Source: Arthrobacter crystallopoietes (GTDB lineage: Bacteria; Actinomycetota; Actinomycetes; Actinomycetales; Micrococcaceae). From it: a DNA stretch of 64,000 bases. The stretch lies in the NCBI RefSeq assembly GCF_002849715.1, contig NZ_CP018863.1:4278001-4342000 (forward strand), written 5' to 3'. Numbering within the stretch: position 1 is the stretch's first letter; the number at the start of each line of letters is the position of its first letter. The notes beneath the pieces were generated by a model. That model did not search any database and was not told the origin of the DNA. It worked only from the letters and a program-made list of their open reading frames with translations. The position numbers were made by a program, and so were the translations under genes. Positions 1-10,225 of this stretch are shown here, one piece after another.

Positions 1-533
1 GTTTCATCTACAAGACCATCAGGGTCAAGGATCTTCCGGGAATCCTCCTGGACGCCACCAAGACCACCGCTATCGTGATGCTGTTGGTTGGCGTGTCCAC
101 CGCGATGTCCTGGCTGATGTCTTTCGCCCGGATCCCAGATCTGATCTCAGACAGCATTCTGGGCCTGACGGAAAACCCGACGATCATCCTGATCCTGATG
201 ATGATCATCCTGCTCATCGTCGGAACCTTCATGGACCCCACCCCGGCAATCCTGATCTTCACGCCGATCTTCCTGCCGATCGTCATGGAATTCGGCATTC
301 ACCCAGTCCACTTCGGAACCATGATCGTCTTCAACCTCTGCGTAGGAACGATCACGCCGCCGGTTGGAAACGTCCTGTTCGTCGGTGCCCGCGTGGCCGG
401 GCTACGGATCGAGCCGGTGATCCAGCGGCTGGTGCCGTTCTTTATCTCGCTCATCATCGGACTGTTTGTCGTTGTGTTCGTGCCTCAGCTGAGTATGTGG
501 CTGCCGACCGTTCTGGGGCTAGTAGCCCCATAG
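1..533 (+). CDS. TRAP transporter large permease, DctM-like (C-terminal part)
   Basis: The reading frame is already open at base 3, so the start lies before the window. About 177 residues remain. They contain several long hydrophobic segments and the conserved stretch GTFMDPTPAILIFTPIFLP followed by GTITPPVGNVLF, which is typical of the large (12-TM) membrane subunit of tripartite ATP-independent periplasmic transporters. This subunit carries organic acids across the membrane with ion coupling, using a small permease and an extracytoplasmic binding protein that would be encoded upstream, outside the window. The chain ends at a normal position for the family, shortly after the last hydrophobic segment, and a hairpin terminator follows. 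The substrate cannot be judged from this piece. Confidence 0.9.
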   Translation, partial: FIYKTIRVKDLPGILLDATKTTAIVMLLVGVSTAMSWLMSFARIPDLISDSILGLTENPTIILILMMIILLIVGTFMDPTPAILIFTPIFLPIVMEFGIHPVHFGTMIVFNLCVGTITPPVGNVLFVGARVAGLRIEPVIQRLVPFFISLIIGLFVVVFVPQLSMWLPTVLGLVAP

Positions 534-559
534 CTGAAGGAACCAGAATTTCGTGCCAA

Positions 560-591
560 GAGGCCTCCGTTCAGGATTGGACGGAGGCCTC
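560..591 (+). terminator. Hairpin terminator after the TRAP permease gene
   Basis: Arms of 11 bases (GAGGCCTCCGT and its exact complement) enclose a 10-base loop, starting 27 bases after the stop codon. The T-tract after it is weak, so termination efficiency is uncertain. Confidence 0.7.
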
Positions 592-727
592 CTGCGTTCC
601 TCGTAGGCACCAGCATTAACTATGGCCCCAATATTCACCGGATGTTACCGTTTAACCGACGACGACCACACCGCTGCGCTCCATGGCAGCCATACCCCGT
701 CGCTTGGGGATATACCGGAGTACACCT

Positions 728-3607
728 ATGCGCCCTCGCCCACAGTTCCAAGCCCCTTCAACCGCCGTGCGGATTCGGGGAACCGGGATCGTCGGCCTGA
801 CCGTCTTGTCTCTCGCGGTTTCGGGGTTCGTCCTTCCTCCAGCCGTCAGCGCTAACGCAACGCCGCAGCCATCAGTGATCACAACTGAGCCGGCAAAGAT
901 CAATCCATCCGCTCCGGTCAGCACGTCAACTGCTGTGCCCACGACTCAGGAAGTCCCCCAGCCCTCGCCGACGGCCACTACGCCGAAAGAATCGAATCCA
1001 GCGGAAACGCCGGCAACTAATGAACCCGAGGTCAGCGAGGAACCAGCTCCGCTACCGTCCGTTGAATCCACCCAGGGTCAGCGGCCTGTACCGGCGCAAA
1101 CCGGGCGGCCCGAAATTGACGCTGATATCGAAGTCCCGGTAGAAGAACTCTCTCAAAAGCAGCTGAGGGAACTGCTCGAAGTGCTCCAGGGCGACCACGG
1201 CGCCCAGATGGGCCACGGACTTGCACAACGGCAGCAGCGAGAGGCCGAACTCAGGCAGCCGGAGAAGCAGGAAGAGCTCCAGGAGCAGCTGGACGTCCTG
1301 GAGATCGAACGGACCGGCTCGGTGCAGGCATTGTCTGTCCCCATGGTCAACCGCAACAAGTGGAGCCCGGATGGGATCCAGGGTATCGACGTCAGCAGCC
1401 ACCAGCCTGATGTCAACTGGACCACCGAGTGGAACTACGGATCCCGGTTCGCCTACGTCAAAACCACCGAGGCCCTGTCCTATCAGAATCCGGAGTGGGC
1501 GGAACAATACACCGGCTCCTACAACGTGGGCATGATCCGCGGTTCGTACCACTTCGCAATCCCGAACGTTTCCTCCGGCAAAGCCCAGGCAGATTACATG
1601 GTCAACAACGGGGGCGGCTGGTCTGCCGACGGCAAGACCCTCCCGCCCCTACTGGACATCGAATACAACCCCTACCCGGAGCTCGGCAACACCTGCTACA
1701 ACATGTCCCCGAGCGAGATGGTCGCTTGGATCCAGGATTTCTCCAATACGATCAAGGCCCGCACCGGACGGCTACCCGCCATCTACACCACGGCAGACTG
1801 GTGGGACTACTGCACAGGCAGCAGCACGGCTTTTAAGGACCATCCGCTCCATGTGGCCCATTACCCCCTGGATGGGTACACCCTTGCCGAACCGCGACTG
1901 CCCGCGGGCTGGTCCGGTTTCGATATCTGGCAGTACAGTTCAAGCGGTCCGTTCGTCGGTGACTCGAATGTCTGGCACGGCACAATGACACAGCTGCGCG
2001 ACTTTGCCAGGAACGCCAGTGACACCGTTACTACTTCCGTCCTCAGCGCAGCCCCAGGAGACCTCAACGGGGACGGGCAAAGCGATCTCCTCTCCCGGCG
2101 CACCGATGGCACCCTTTGGTACTACCCCGGTGACGGTTCGGGCGGCTATGGTTCCGCCACCCGCGTTGGCGGTGGTTGGCAGATCTACAACGCGCTAATC
2201 GGCGTGGGGAATTACGACGGCGATTCGCGCCCCGACCTTTTGGCTCGCCACAACGACGGCTCCCTTTGGTTCTACAAGGGCAGAGGTGGAGCTTCTTTCG
2301 AACCCCGTGTCCTCGTGGGGACCAGCGGTTGGAATCAGTTCAGTGATGTCATAGGTGTCGGCGATATCACCGGCGACGGCCCCAGGGACCTTCTCACGAA
2401 GCGGCCTGACGGAATCGTTTATGTTTATCCGGGACGGGGCACCGGCAGGACTGACTCGCGAGTCCGGATTGCCGATGACTGGCAGGGCTATGCCCAGCTG
2501 ATTGCCCCTCAGGACTTTAGCGGTGACGGCAACGCCGATGTTATTGCAACGAAGCCGGACGGGTCACTGTGGATCCTCCCTGGCACGGGTCAGGCGCCAG
2601 CATTAGGCACGTTGTTCTCTAGAGAACAACGTATTGGGGCAAGTGGTTGGCAGGCCTTCACACAAATCCTGGGCATCTGGGACAACAATAGGGATGGCAA
2701 GGATGATCTGCTCGGGATTTATGCCGATGGCGGCCTTGGTTTTTACGAGGGCACAGAGTTCGCGGAGCCCGAGGGGTACAAATCCCGCGTCCTGACCCGC
2801 AATTCCGGTTGGGAAATTTACAACCAGATGATTACCCCGGGCGATTTCAACGGCGATGGCCAAGCGGACCTGGTCGGCAGGATGGCCGACGGCACATTGT
2901 GGTTCATCCCCGGGGACGGGAACGGCAGCTACGGCAGCAGGATTCGCATCGGTCACGGCTGGCAGATTTACCACGACATCATCGGAGTCGGGGACTACGA
3001 CAGTGATGGTCATGCGGACTTGGTTGCCCGGCAGAAGGACGGAACATTATGGTTCTACGCCGGCACCGGCAAAGTGAACACATCGGACGAGGGATACCAC
3101 CGTCGGGTAAAAATCGGCACCGGCGGCTGGAATCAGTTCTCTTCGTTGCTCGGTCCAGGCGACATCAACCGAGACGGAAACAATGACATTCTGGCGGTAC
3201 TCCCAGACGGCACCGTCTGGCTCTATGCCGGTCCAGGCAACGGCCGGCACGGCTCCCGGACGCAGGTGGCTTCCGGTTGGGATCAGTACAGCTATCTGAC
3301 GGCGACCGGTGACTACACCGGTGACGGGACGGGCGACATCATTGCCAGGAAACCGGACGGCACACTGTGGCTGCTCCCCGGCCGGAGCACGTACTCCTCC
3401 GGTTGGTTCAGTCCAGAACGAAAGATCGGCCGCGGTGGTTGGAACATGTTCGATCGGATTCTTGGTCCCGGTGACTTCAATGACGACCGAAAGGTTGATC
3501 TGCTCGGCATAGAACCGGCCGGTTCCATGTGGTTCTATGCCGGCACGCAGTTCACAACGGCGGCGGCGGTGCTACCTCGCAGAATGGTCGGTACGCTCCA
3601 CCACTAG
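728..3607 (+). CDS. Secreted GH25 muramidase (lysozyme) with FG-GAP-like repeats
   Basis: About 959 residues. The ATG at 728 has GGAG seven bases upstream; the in-frame ATG at 683 has no ribosome site. A signal peptide (basic start, hydrophobic core, cleavage near ANA) is followed by a Pro/Thr/Glu-rich linker and a Gln/Glu-rich helical stretch (about residues 135-205). The GH25 domain spans about residues 218-425, with the family's GIDVSSHQ start (Asp221) and the DIE motif (Asp310, Glu312) expected in the active site. The rest is about ten repeats of the GDxNGDGxxDLL...DGTLWxxPG type, like FG-GAP/VCBS blades, presumably a propeller that binds a wall polymer. It should cleave peptidoglycan outside the cell. 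Its neighbours suggest a role in remodelling or anchoring the wall polymer. Its stop codon overlaps the stop of the convergent gene. A 24-bp palindrome lies inside the repeat region. Confidence 0.9.
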   Translation: MRPRPQFQAPSTAVRIRGTGIVGLTVLSLAVSGFVLPPAVSANATPQPSVITTEPAKINPSAPVSTSTAVPTTQEVPQPSPTATTPKESNPAETPATNEPEVSEEPAPLPSVESTQGQRPVPAQTGRPEIDADIEVPVEELSQKQLRELLEVLQGDHGAQMGHGLAQRQQREAELRQPEKQEELQEQLDVLEIERTGSVQALSVPMVNRNKWSPDGIQGIDVSSHQPDVNWTTEWNYGSRFAYVKTTEALSYQNPEWAEQYTGSYNVGMIRGSYHFAIPNVSSGKAQADYMVNNGGGWSADGKTLPPLLDIEYNPYPELGNTCYNMSPSEMVAWIQDFSNTIKARTGRLPAIYTTADWWDYCTGSSTAFKDHPLHVAHYPLDGYTLAEPRLPAGWSGFDIWQYSSSGPFVGDSNVWHGTMTQLRDFARNASDTVTTSVLSAAPGDLNGDGQSDLLSRRTDGTLWYYPGDGSGGYGSATRVGGGWQIYNALIGVGNYDGDSRPDLLARHNDGSLWFYKGRGGASFEPRVLVGTSGWNQFSDVIGVGDITGDGPRDLLTKRPDGIVYVYPGRGTGRTDSRVRIADDWQGYAQLIAPQDFSGDGNADVIATKPDGSLWILPGTGQAPALGTLFSREQRIGASGWQAFTQILGIWDNNRDGKDDLLGIYADGGLGFYEGTEFAEPEGYKSRVLTRNSGWEIYNQMITPGDFNGDGQADLVGRMADGTLWFIPGDGNGSYGSRIRIGHGWQIYHDIIGVGDYDSDGHADLVARQKDGTLWFYAGTGKVNTSDEGYHRRVKIGTGGWNQFSSLLGPGDINRDGNNDILAVLPDGTVWLYAGPGNGRHGSRTQVASGWDQYSYLTATGDYTGDGTGDIIARKPDGTLWLLPGRSTYSSGWFSPERKIGRGGWNMFDRILGPGDFNDDRKVDLLGIEPAGSMWFYAGTQFTTAAAVLPRRMVGTLHH
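2609..2632. repeat. 24-bp perfect palindrome inside the lysozyme gene
   Basis: The 12-base half ACGTTGTTCTCT is followed directly by its exact reverse complement, with the centre at CTCTAGAG. It lies within the coding frame and encodes part of an insert (near GTLFSREQR) that the neighbouring repeat units do not have. Confidence 0.8.
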
Positions 3608-5058
3608 CGAAGGTCCAGACTCAGGTTTCCGTGGACTGTGGCATACGCCTTGATGCCGTCCCCCAGAACCGGCAAGGGCGTGTCGTCGCTGGCCATCACG
3701 CGTTGCGGCGGTCCTGTGAAACCGTTCGCGTTAGCCTCCACGAAACAATCGACGATTGTTCCGCTGTAATCCCCCAATACAGTCTCCGGGACAACACCAA
3801 GATAGCTCCCGGCCGCCTGTGGATCCGGCTCCAGCAGCAGGCGGTCCTCATTGCCTCGCCCACGGCCTCGAAGGACCAAGAATAAGCGTTCAAAGCTGCT
3901 GTCAGGTTCCATCCGGAAGTTCAGGACCGCCGAGCGGCGTCCTACGCTAACGGACGCGGAATGTGGCACCGCCCGAAGCAACTGCTCCGAGTCGGCCAAA
4001 CGTTCAAGGCCGGCAAGATCACGCATGCGCACTAACTGGGACCGTTGCCGGAAAATGGGAGACAGTTCGCTCTCCAGTCCCTTTGGAACAAACCGTTCTA
4101 CGAAGTCGGCATGTGCCTGAACCCATCGGCCCCGGATGGACCGTCCCAGCCTTCCGAAGCGTTCGGGATCGTAGATCCGCAGGCATTTGCGGCGGTAAAG
4201 GTCAAGGACCATAAGGTCGCCCCGTCCGGGGTCCGGCTCGTTTTCCTTGATGATGCGCGCAATTTCTCCTACCGACCAGGTGTAGCCCTCGGGCACAGTG
4301 CGTTCCGAACTGATGTTCAATCCGTCATCGCGCGTCCTGATGAAGTAATAGTCGTAGTCGGCTAGGACGGATACCCTGTTGGCGAGCAGGTAACAGCGCG
4401 CCATCACCATGCCGTCTTCCAGCCGGACCTTGTCTTCGTGGAATCTAATGGCGTGGCTTTCCAGCAGTTCACGGCGGATCATCTTTTGTGGTGACAGGGT
4501 CCCGAGAATCCTGCGCCGGTCGACGTCCACTTCCGTCACCTTGAACAGTGACGCCTGGACTCGGCGGCCATTGACCCCAACAAGCTTGGGCACCAGGACA
4601 TCCACGTCATTGGCAAAGGCGTAGTCCACCATACGTCGCAATGTCTCCGGCCCCAGCCTGTCATCGGCATCGCAAAAGAAGACATAGGGCGCCTTGCTTG
4701 CGGCAATACCAACGTTCCGAGGCTTGCCGGGCCAACCACTGTTCGGCTGATGGATAACCCTGAAGTGAGGGTTTTTCCTGACATATTCGTCCAGCAGCTT
4801 CCCGCTGGCGTCAGTCGATCCGTCATCAACGGCAATAACCTCAAACAGCGCCTGATCCAGCTCTTGCGCCTCTAGGGAATCGAGCATCTCTGTCAGGTAC
4901 GGCATGGCATTGAAGACCGGTATGACCACGGAAACTCTGGCAGTTTCCGCGCTTGAGCTGGGTCCGCTGTCCCCCGGCAACACCTGCGGGGCCTTGCGTT
5001 TGGCGGTAAACCTCTTCATGCGCCGCTGAAGGGCCGCAACCCGATCCCGAACGATCAT
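3604..5058 (-). CDS. Glycosyltransferase family 2 with C-terminal beta domain (wall polymer)
   Basis: 484 residues. The start ATG is preceded by AAGGGA. The GT-A domain begins near residue 42 with VSVVIPVFN, then VDDGST and FFCDADD (the DxD-type metal/nucleotide-sugar site), with the [10 protein letters not shown] motif seen in TarS/TarP-like and CpsI-like transferases. The C-terminal third is a predicted beta-rich domain that ends in [13 protein letters not shown]. It is likely a cytoplasmic enzyme that adds sugars to a poly(polyol-phosphate) chain. It is the last gene of a minus-strand operon (Stealth, two-domain glycerophosphotransferase, this gene; 42-base gap) and shares its stop position with the convergent lysozyme gene. 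A close paralogue lies at 13569-15017 and a broken one at 32822-34293. The sugar donor is unknown. Confidence 0.87.
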   Translation of the reverse strand: MIVRDRVAALQRRMKRFTAKRKAPQVLPGDSGPSSSAETARVSVVIPVFNAMPYLTEMLDSLEAQELDQALFEVIAVDDGSTDASGKLLDEYVRKNPHFRVIHQPNSGWPGKPRNVGIAASKAPYVFFCDADDRLGPETLRRMVDYAFANDVDVLVPKLVGVNGRRVQASLFKVTEVDVDRRRILGTLSPQKMIRRELLESHAIRFHEDKVRLEDGMVMARCYLLANRVSVLADYDYYFIRTRDDGLNISSERTVPEGYTWSVGEIARIIKENEPDPGRGDLMVLDLYRRKCLRIYDPERFGRLGRSIRGRWVQAHADFVERFVPKGLESELSPIFRQRSQLVRMRDLAGLERLADSEQLLRAVPHSASVSVGRRSAVLNFRMEPDSSFERLFLVLRGRGRGNEDRLLLEPDPQAAGSYLGVVPETVLGDYSGTIVDCFVEANANGFTGPPQRVMASDDTPLPVLGDGIKAYATVHGNLSLDLR

Positions 5059-5100
5059 TCGTATCCCTTTGCTGGAAGGAGTTTTAGTAACTGTAATGGC

Positions 5101-8100
5101 TCAGAAAAGCTGATCGACGACGCGTTCTGCGGCATGGCCATCGTCCTTGGGCGCAAATTTAGCTACGAAGGATTCGTGCTTCGCCTCGCGTTCGGGATCC
5201 GGATGTGACGTCGCGTCAATGGCTTGGTACAGAGACTCCTCGGATTCCACGACAGGCCCGGGAAGATCGGTGCTGTAGTCGAGATAAAATCCTCGGAGTG
5301 TGTCCCGGTACAGCTCCAGGTCGTAGGCGTAAAAGATGATCGGACGGCGCAGTAGCGAAAAGTCGAAGAACACTGATGAGTAGTCAGTCACCAAGATGTC
5401 ACTGGCCAGGTACAGCTCCTGAATTTCCGGGTAGCCCGAGACATCCAGAACTGTATCCCGAACGCTTTCCGGGATTTGTATTCTATTACTGACGAGCACA
5501 TGCATGCGGAGCAGCAGAACTGTATCGGCTCCAAACCTCTTATGGAAGCGCTCCAGGTCGAACGGCAACTCAAAAGAGAACTTGCCTGCCCCACTGCTGT
5601 CTGAGTCGCGGAACGTAGGTGCATACAGCACTACCCGTTTATTCTCGGGGATACCCAGTTTTCGCCGTACCTGTTCGCTCAGACCGCTGTTCTGTCCGAC
5701 GGCGGCTAGAACGTCGTTCCGCGGGTAACCTTCCTCAAGTACTTTCCCATCATATCTAAAGGCGCTGCGAAAGACTTCGGTCGCGTATGGACTTGGAGAA
5801 AGCAGCACACTCCACTGCCGTACCGCATTGCTGACTCTGCGAAGGTAATCCTCGTCGCGGCCGTGCACCTCGGCCAAGTCATGGAGCATGCGCTTCAATG
5901 GGGTTCCATGCCAGGTCTGGACCATGATGGCATCTTTTCGCCGTCGTATATAGTGCGGGAAGTTCTGGTTGTTGACCCAGTACTTGGCCTTGCCGAGATA
6001 CCAGTAGTATTCCGGCGACAGCCGCTTCACCACCCGGGTGTTTGCGTCCTCATGCGGCAATTTACCCCCGTAGATCCAGATCTTGGTACGTGGATCATTT
6101 CGCTTCAAGAGCTCTTCATATATATATCGGGGACTATCGGCGTACTGTTTTCCCAGACCGCTTTCAAAAACGAGGAGATTCTCATCCATCGGCGTGCGCA
6201 GCACGAATTTGTAGAATTGGCGCATGGCCGGGAAATAAAACCGGCTTCGTCGAAAGCGGCCAAACACCCTTTCCCCGAATTCGGGGTCAATGAATTTTCG
6301 CAGCCGGGATCCGCTCGGCTGGGCTTCCGTGACTGCATCGAAGATTCGACTGCAATTGTTCTGATCGCGATATTTTAGGAAACGTCGAGCACGCCCCACG
6401 TACTCCTCCGGCATCGGGCATCCGGATGCGAAGGTTTCGACTAGCCCAGCCATCAGGGAGTCAAGATCAAATGATATGCGCCCGGGCAGCTCGGCATCGA
6501 GATCGAGGTGCGGCCCTCTCGGGCCAAGGAAGCGCTCCCTATCGAATTGGTAGTAATGGACCGGTTTCTGCAGAAAACTGAAATCAAAGCCCACGCTGGA
6601 GTAGTCGGTGACCATTACTGCGCTTTGCTTAAGCAGGTGTTGGACATCCACTTCGCCTTGAGAAATGACTCGCGCCGGAACACCTTCGAAGTGGTGGCGG
6701 AACTGTTGCATGTTCGGATGCAAGCAGAAAATGATCTCGGCGCCAAACCGCTCCACTAGTTCCTGCAGTCGCGGATCATGCAGCAGTTCATTCCATGCCT
6801 GGAAGTACTCCGACTCGGTAAAAACTGATGGATCTTGCAGCCAGTCCCGCCAGGTCGGGATGACGAGGAGCTGTTTGGGCTTGACCTCAACATCTCCGGC
6901 GAACAGTGCGTCGAAGCGAGACAGGCCGGTGACGACCACGTCCTTGTCGGCGTATCCGAAGTCGCCGACGATGTATTCCTTCTCGCGTTCAGAACTGACG
7001 ACGAAGACATCAGTGTCGAATCCAGGCGCCTTCTTTCCATAATTGGGAACCATCCACTTGGTACCCATGACCCCGTGCTGCAGAAAGACTTTGACACCGT
7101 TCACTGCCCTGCGGAACTGTGGAAGCCACGTCGGGTAGAGGAAGTCCGGATGATGCGAGCCGATGAACCGTTCCGCTTGCAAGGCAAGTTCAAAATGGCG
7201 TTTGGACCGGTATGCAACGATATTGCCCAATCCGTCCAGGTTCCGAGCTTCGGGCGAGGCAGGATCGATCACATAGTATGCATCTATTTCTGGCTTATGC
7301 TCGCGCAGGTACCGAAAGAAGTGCAGGCCCGTGTCCTGCGCCTTATAGGGGCGCTCCCCCACCAACCACACAGGCTTACTTTGTGTCCTCTTGGATAGAG
7401 GCAGCCGTGTCTTCTTCTGCAGGTATTCGAAGGCCTCAGTATCCAGCAGTTCTACATGGAAAGACGTCTTCTTGGCCTTGAAGGTGTAGTACGGGGTAAT
7501 GCACAAGGTCTTGTCGCCACGATGTTGCCAGCCGGCCCGGGACATTTTCCGAACTACGTATTTGGTCCTGCCCACCCGCACACGATGGGGATCCTGGGCA
7601 CCGCCCTCGTGGACTTCCAGCCATGCATCAAGCGTACTGTCTGCGGATAGTTGTTCGTTTGGAAAAGTCCGGAGGTCCAGTCGGGCCCGAAGCAAATACT
7701 CGCGCAAGCCAAAACGCTTGGCAGTACGCTTTTCGTCCAGCTTGATACTAGTGGCGGCAACATAACGCAGACCGCTTTCCCTGCCGACGAGTACCAGTTC
7801 CGCTTTCTTCGGACTGCCATGACGTGCCAGAAGCCTGCCGGAAAGCCGGATGTATCCACCGGCAACAGACAAACGCTTAACGTAAACGGCGTTATACGGT
7901 TTTAGAACCCGGTTGAGGGCAAGAGTTAAGAAGCCCTTGCGATTGACATAACCGACGATTGAATTGTCTGCAGCAGCGACTGCTTGTAGCAAGCCGACCT
8001 CGGTACGCAAGAAGCGGCCGAAGGCCACTCGCGCTGTGCACGCTGCATCCGGCTCCACCGCGCCTGACTCTAATCCTTCGCGAAATTCCGCGAAGGACAT

Positions 8101-8547
8101 CCCTACTTCGTCCCCGCCGACCACAATGATGTGCCGGCTGTATCGCGGAATATCGATCGCAGAGCACGATATCTCCAGGAACAGGGGAAACAATCCATCC
8201 GGATCTGCACCCAGTTCACGAGAAATCTGTGCCGTGTCTATCTGACGAGCCAGGCCTGCGGCCAACCGTTGTAGATCGACGGAAGCGGTAAAGGACCGGT
8301 ATCCCGCCCGTGCCAGCTTTCCAGTGGTTTCCGCATCAGCCAACCTGATCCAGGACTCGTTGGCATGCAACGTCCAGAGCGCAATCGGAGTGAGCCCATG
8401 GCTCAAAGCAAATTCTGAAGTGAGTACCGGACCGTCTTGTGAAATGGCGAGTTCACGCAGTTCTTGCCGCGCCGATCCAGAACCAGGATCAAGAAGACGC
8501 TCCGCCTTCGACCGAGCTTTAGAAAACGCAGATTTCGGATCGGACAT
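5101..8547 (-). CDS. Two-domain CDP-glycerol glycerophosphotransferase-like polymerase
   Basis: 1148 residues, about twice the usual catalytic length. Residues 1-215 are unassigned, about 218-370 form a beta-rich domain, and two glycerophosphotransferase (TagB/TagF-like) domains follow, at about 392-765 and 785-1145. Each catalytic domain keeps its landmark residues: LQHGVMGTKW, LHPN and VTDYSSVGFDF in the first, TWHGTPLKR and VTDYSSVFFDF in the second. Family knowledge: these enzymes move polyol-phosphate from CDP-glycerol (or CDP-ribitol) to a lipid-linked chain at the inner face of the membrane. Two domains could mean primase plus polymerase activity, or alternating transfer. The start ATG overlaps the stop of the Stealth gene (TAATG), with GGAG before it, so translation is coupled. 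Confidence 0.88.
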   Translation of the reverse strand: MSDPKSAFSKARSKAERLLDPGSGSARQELRELAISQDGPVLTSEFALSHGLTPIALWTLHANESWIRLADAETTGKLARAGYRSFTASVDLQRLAAGLARQIDTAQISRELGADPDGLFPLFLEISCSAIDIPRYSRHIIVVGGDEVGMSFAEFREGLESGAVEPDAACTARVAFGRFLRTEVGLLQAVAAADNSIVGYVNRKGFLTLALNRVLKPYNAVYVKRLSVAGGYIRLSGRLLARHGSPKKAELVLVGRESGLRYVAATSIKLDEKRTAKRFGLREYLLRARLDLRTFPNEQLSADSTLDAWLEVHEGGAQDPHRVRVGRTKYVVRKMSRAGWQHRGDKTLCITPYYTFKAKKTSFHVELLDTEAFEYLQKKTRLPLSKRTQSKPVWLVGERPYKAQDTGLHFFRYLREHKPEIDAYYVIDPASPEARNLDGLGNIVAYRSKRHFELALQAERFIGSHHPDFLYPTWLPQFRRAVNGVKVFLQHGVMGTKWMVPNYGKKAPGFDTDVFVVSSEREKEYIVGDFGYADKDVVVTGLSRFDALFAGDVEVKPKQLLVIPTWRDWLQDPSVFTESEYFQAWNELLHDPRLQELVERFGAEIIFCLHPNMQQFRHHFEGVPARVISQGEVDVQHLLKQSAVMVTDYSSVGFDFSFLQKPVHYYQFDRERFLGPRGPHLDLDAELPGRISFDLDSLMAGLVETFASGCPMPEEYVGRARRFLKYRDQNNCSRIFDAVTEAQPSGSRLRKFIDPEFGERVFGRFRRSRFYFPAMRQFYKFVLRTPMDENLLVFESGLGKQYADSPRYIYEELLKRNDPRTKIWIYGGKLPHEDANTRVVKRLSPEYYWYLGKAKYWVNNQNFPHYIRRRKDAIMVQTWHGTPLKRMLHDLAEVHGRDEDYLRRVSNAVRQWSVLLSPSPYATEVFRSAFRYDGKVLEEGYPRNDVLAAVGQNSGLSEQVRRKLGIPENKRVVLYAPTFRDSDSSGAGKFSFELPFDLERFHKRFGADTVLLLRMHVLVSNRIQIPESVRDTVLDVSGYPEIQELYLASDILVTDYSSVFFDFSLLRRPIIFYAYDLELYRDTLRGFYLDYSTDLPGPVVESEESLYQAIDATSHPDPEREAKHESFVAKFAPKDDGHAAERVVDQLF

Positions 8548-10073
8548 TACTCTCCTAGTTCGAAGGAACTGGGGACGGGAAAATAGGCACGCAGGAACTG
8601 CTGCACGAGTTGATCCTGCGAGGCACGGTCGATGGGGGAACCACCGATTTCATTGAGACAGAAAACATCGGCATCACGGTCTCTCAAAAGCCGAAGCAGC
8701 TTCGCTTGAGCGGAGCCATCCCCTATATCGCAATAGCGGTACTTCAGATTGCCCGGTACCGCCGCGCCAATCATGTACCCGTAATAGTGGGCCAGCGAGG
8801 ACGGAATGGAGATATCCGACGGACTCCGGAACTGTGACCGGGACGTTTCCGCATGCTTTGCCGGGAAATCCTGCTCCACTTGCCGCAAAGTGCTTACTCG
8901 TTCGGAATGAGCAGCGTGCTTGAACTTGAATCGAACTGTGCGACCGAAGCGTTGCTCAATCAGCGCTCGGTTTTGTTTGGCCGCGCTGTCAACCGGGAGA
9001 TCGGCAGAGTTGGGCGGGTCTTCATCAACTTGTTGTTCAGAGAGGAAGAACCGGCTGAGCCCGCTGCCCTCAAAAAACAATTCCGGCTGCACCTGCCGGC
9101 CGAAGAACACGTCATCGTTCAGGTAGAGGAAATGTTCGCTCAGCCCCGGGATATGATGCAGCCGAGCTTCAATTGCATGCGAATTGAATGTAGGCAGCGC
9201 GCCGTCTGGGAAAATTTCCTGATGATCCACCACTGTTATGCGTGGATTAGAGGTGGCGAGCCATTCCGGAATCTGTTCCGCTGTCACCAGGTAGACGTGG
9301 TTGATCCACGGTGCAAAATAATCCAACGACCGGAGCGAATAACGCAGTTCATCGTGTGATCGATAGCGCTCATCGTTGGCGGAAAATTCATTCAGTCCGC
9401 CAGGCTGCATCCGGGACAGTGCCTCGGCCTTTCGCGCCTGCCACTCAGGATCCCCGCCGTCGACCCAAGTATAGACAACGTCGATTGGCTCCAGCAGTTC
9501 AGTTACAGCCACACAGGCAGTTCGTCCCGGCTTCGCTATGATCTCGCAACCAAGTTCGCTTCCGGCCAGCAGAAGGCCGTCAGTTGACTGCGGCTCAAAC
9601 ACGGTTACCTGAGCCACATCTAGTTGGTCGAAATCGCTAAGCAGCATGGGGGCGCTGTCACCTACTTTGGCATACACCGCCCGGCCAACGGAGACGTCCT
9701 TGAGAGCACGCAACAGCTCTGCCCACTGCCCGTCGTCGATCACCAGGGAGGCTGGCTTGTTTGGGTTGGGCTGTTCGACTCGATAATCGATTCCGGCCAC
9801 GTCGGCCGATAGCTGGGCCAGGTCAAGGTTTGCCCTGACGGCTTCAACGGCTGAAAACCGCTCGACGGTCCGTGTTAGGAAAACTGATCCATCAGACACC
9901 ACGGCACTCACGTGTCCCGTCATGCCTGCCAACGCGGCGCGGGCAAGGAAACGGGCGATAGAAGAGCGCAATGAAGTCTGCAGCTGTGTCCTGCCGTGGA
10001 ACACGTCGAAAACGGTCTGGACGACGGGCTGCGGCAAGTTCCGTGCAATGGCTCCACGCAGTCCTGCGATCAT
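8547..10073 (-). CDS. Stealth-family sugar-phosphate transferase
   Basis: 508 residues from the ATG at 10073, which has GGAAGGAA upstream; an in-frame ATG ten codons earlier has only a weak site. The Stealth conserved regions are clear: CR1 IDVVYTWVDGGDPEW (about residues 197-211), then CR2 with DELRYSLRSL and FAPW (about 241-255), the LPTFNSHAIE motif, and LYLNDDVFFG near 317. Stealth proteins transfer hexose-1-phosphate from UDP-sugars and build phosphodiester-linked glycopolymers such as neisserial capsules. The first about 190 residues are a lineage-specific domain of unknown role. It is the first gene of a three-gene operon with the two-domain glycerophosphotransferase and a GT2. The divergent gene at 10226 is another glycerophosphotransferase. 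Confidence 0.9.
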   Translation of the reverse strand: MIAGLRGAIARNLPQPVVQTVFDVFHGRTQLQTSLRSSIARFLARAALAGMTGHVSAVVSDGSVFLTRTVERFSAVEAVRANLDLAQLSADVAGIDYRVEQPNPNKPASLVIDDGQWAELLRALKDVSVGRAVYAKVGDSAPMLLSDFDQLDVAQVTVFEPQSTDGLLLAGSELGCEIIAKPGRTACVAVTELLEPIDVVYTWVDGGDPEWQARKAEALSRMQPGGLNEFSANDERYRSHDELRYSLRSLDYFAPWINHVYLVTAEQIPEWLATSNPRITVVDHQEIFPDGALPTFNSHAIEARLHHIPGLSEHFLYLNDDVFFGRQVQPELFFEGSGLSRFFLSEQQVDEDPPNSADLPVDSAAKQNRALIEQRFGRTVRFKFKHAAHSERVSTLRQVEQDFPAKHAETSRSQFRSPSDISIPSSLAHYYGYMIGAAVPGNLKYRYCDIGDGSAQAKLLRLLRDRDADVFCLNEIGGSPIDRASQDQLVQQFLRAYFPVPSSFELGE

Positions 10074-10225
10074 TAATTCCTTCCAAAGCACAATAGACCC
10101 CATGGGCCGCCCAAGATTCGTTACAGTTTACCAACAGAAATCTGAACTGATTCTGAATTCTGCAGACGCTCCCCTTGACTGCTTCAATACACTCGATCCT
10201 TCCCGATCCTCTAACAGGAGACTCT

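Noticed and set aside
2040..3600. Possible DNA tandem repeats in the lysozyme gene
   Set aside because: The repetition is at protein level (FG-GAP-like units). The DNA copies differ at many positions and are not a recent tandem array.
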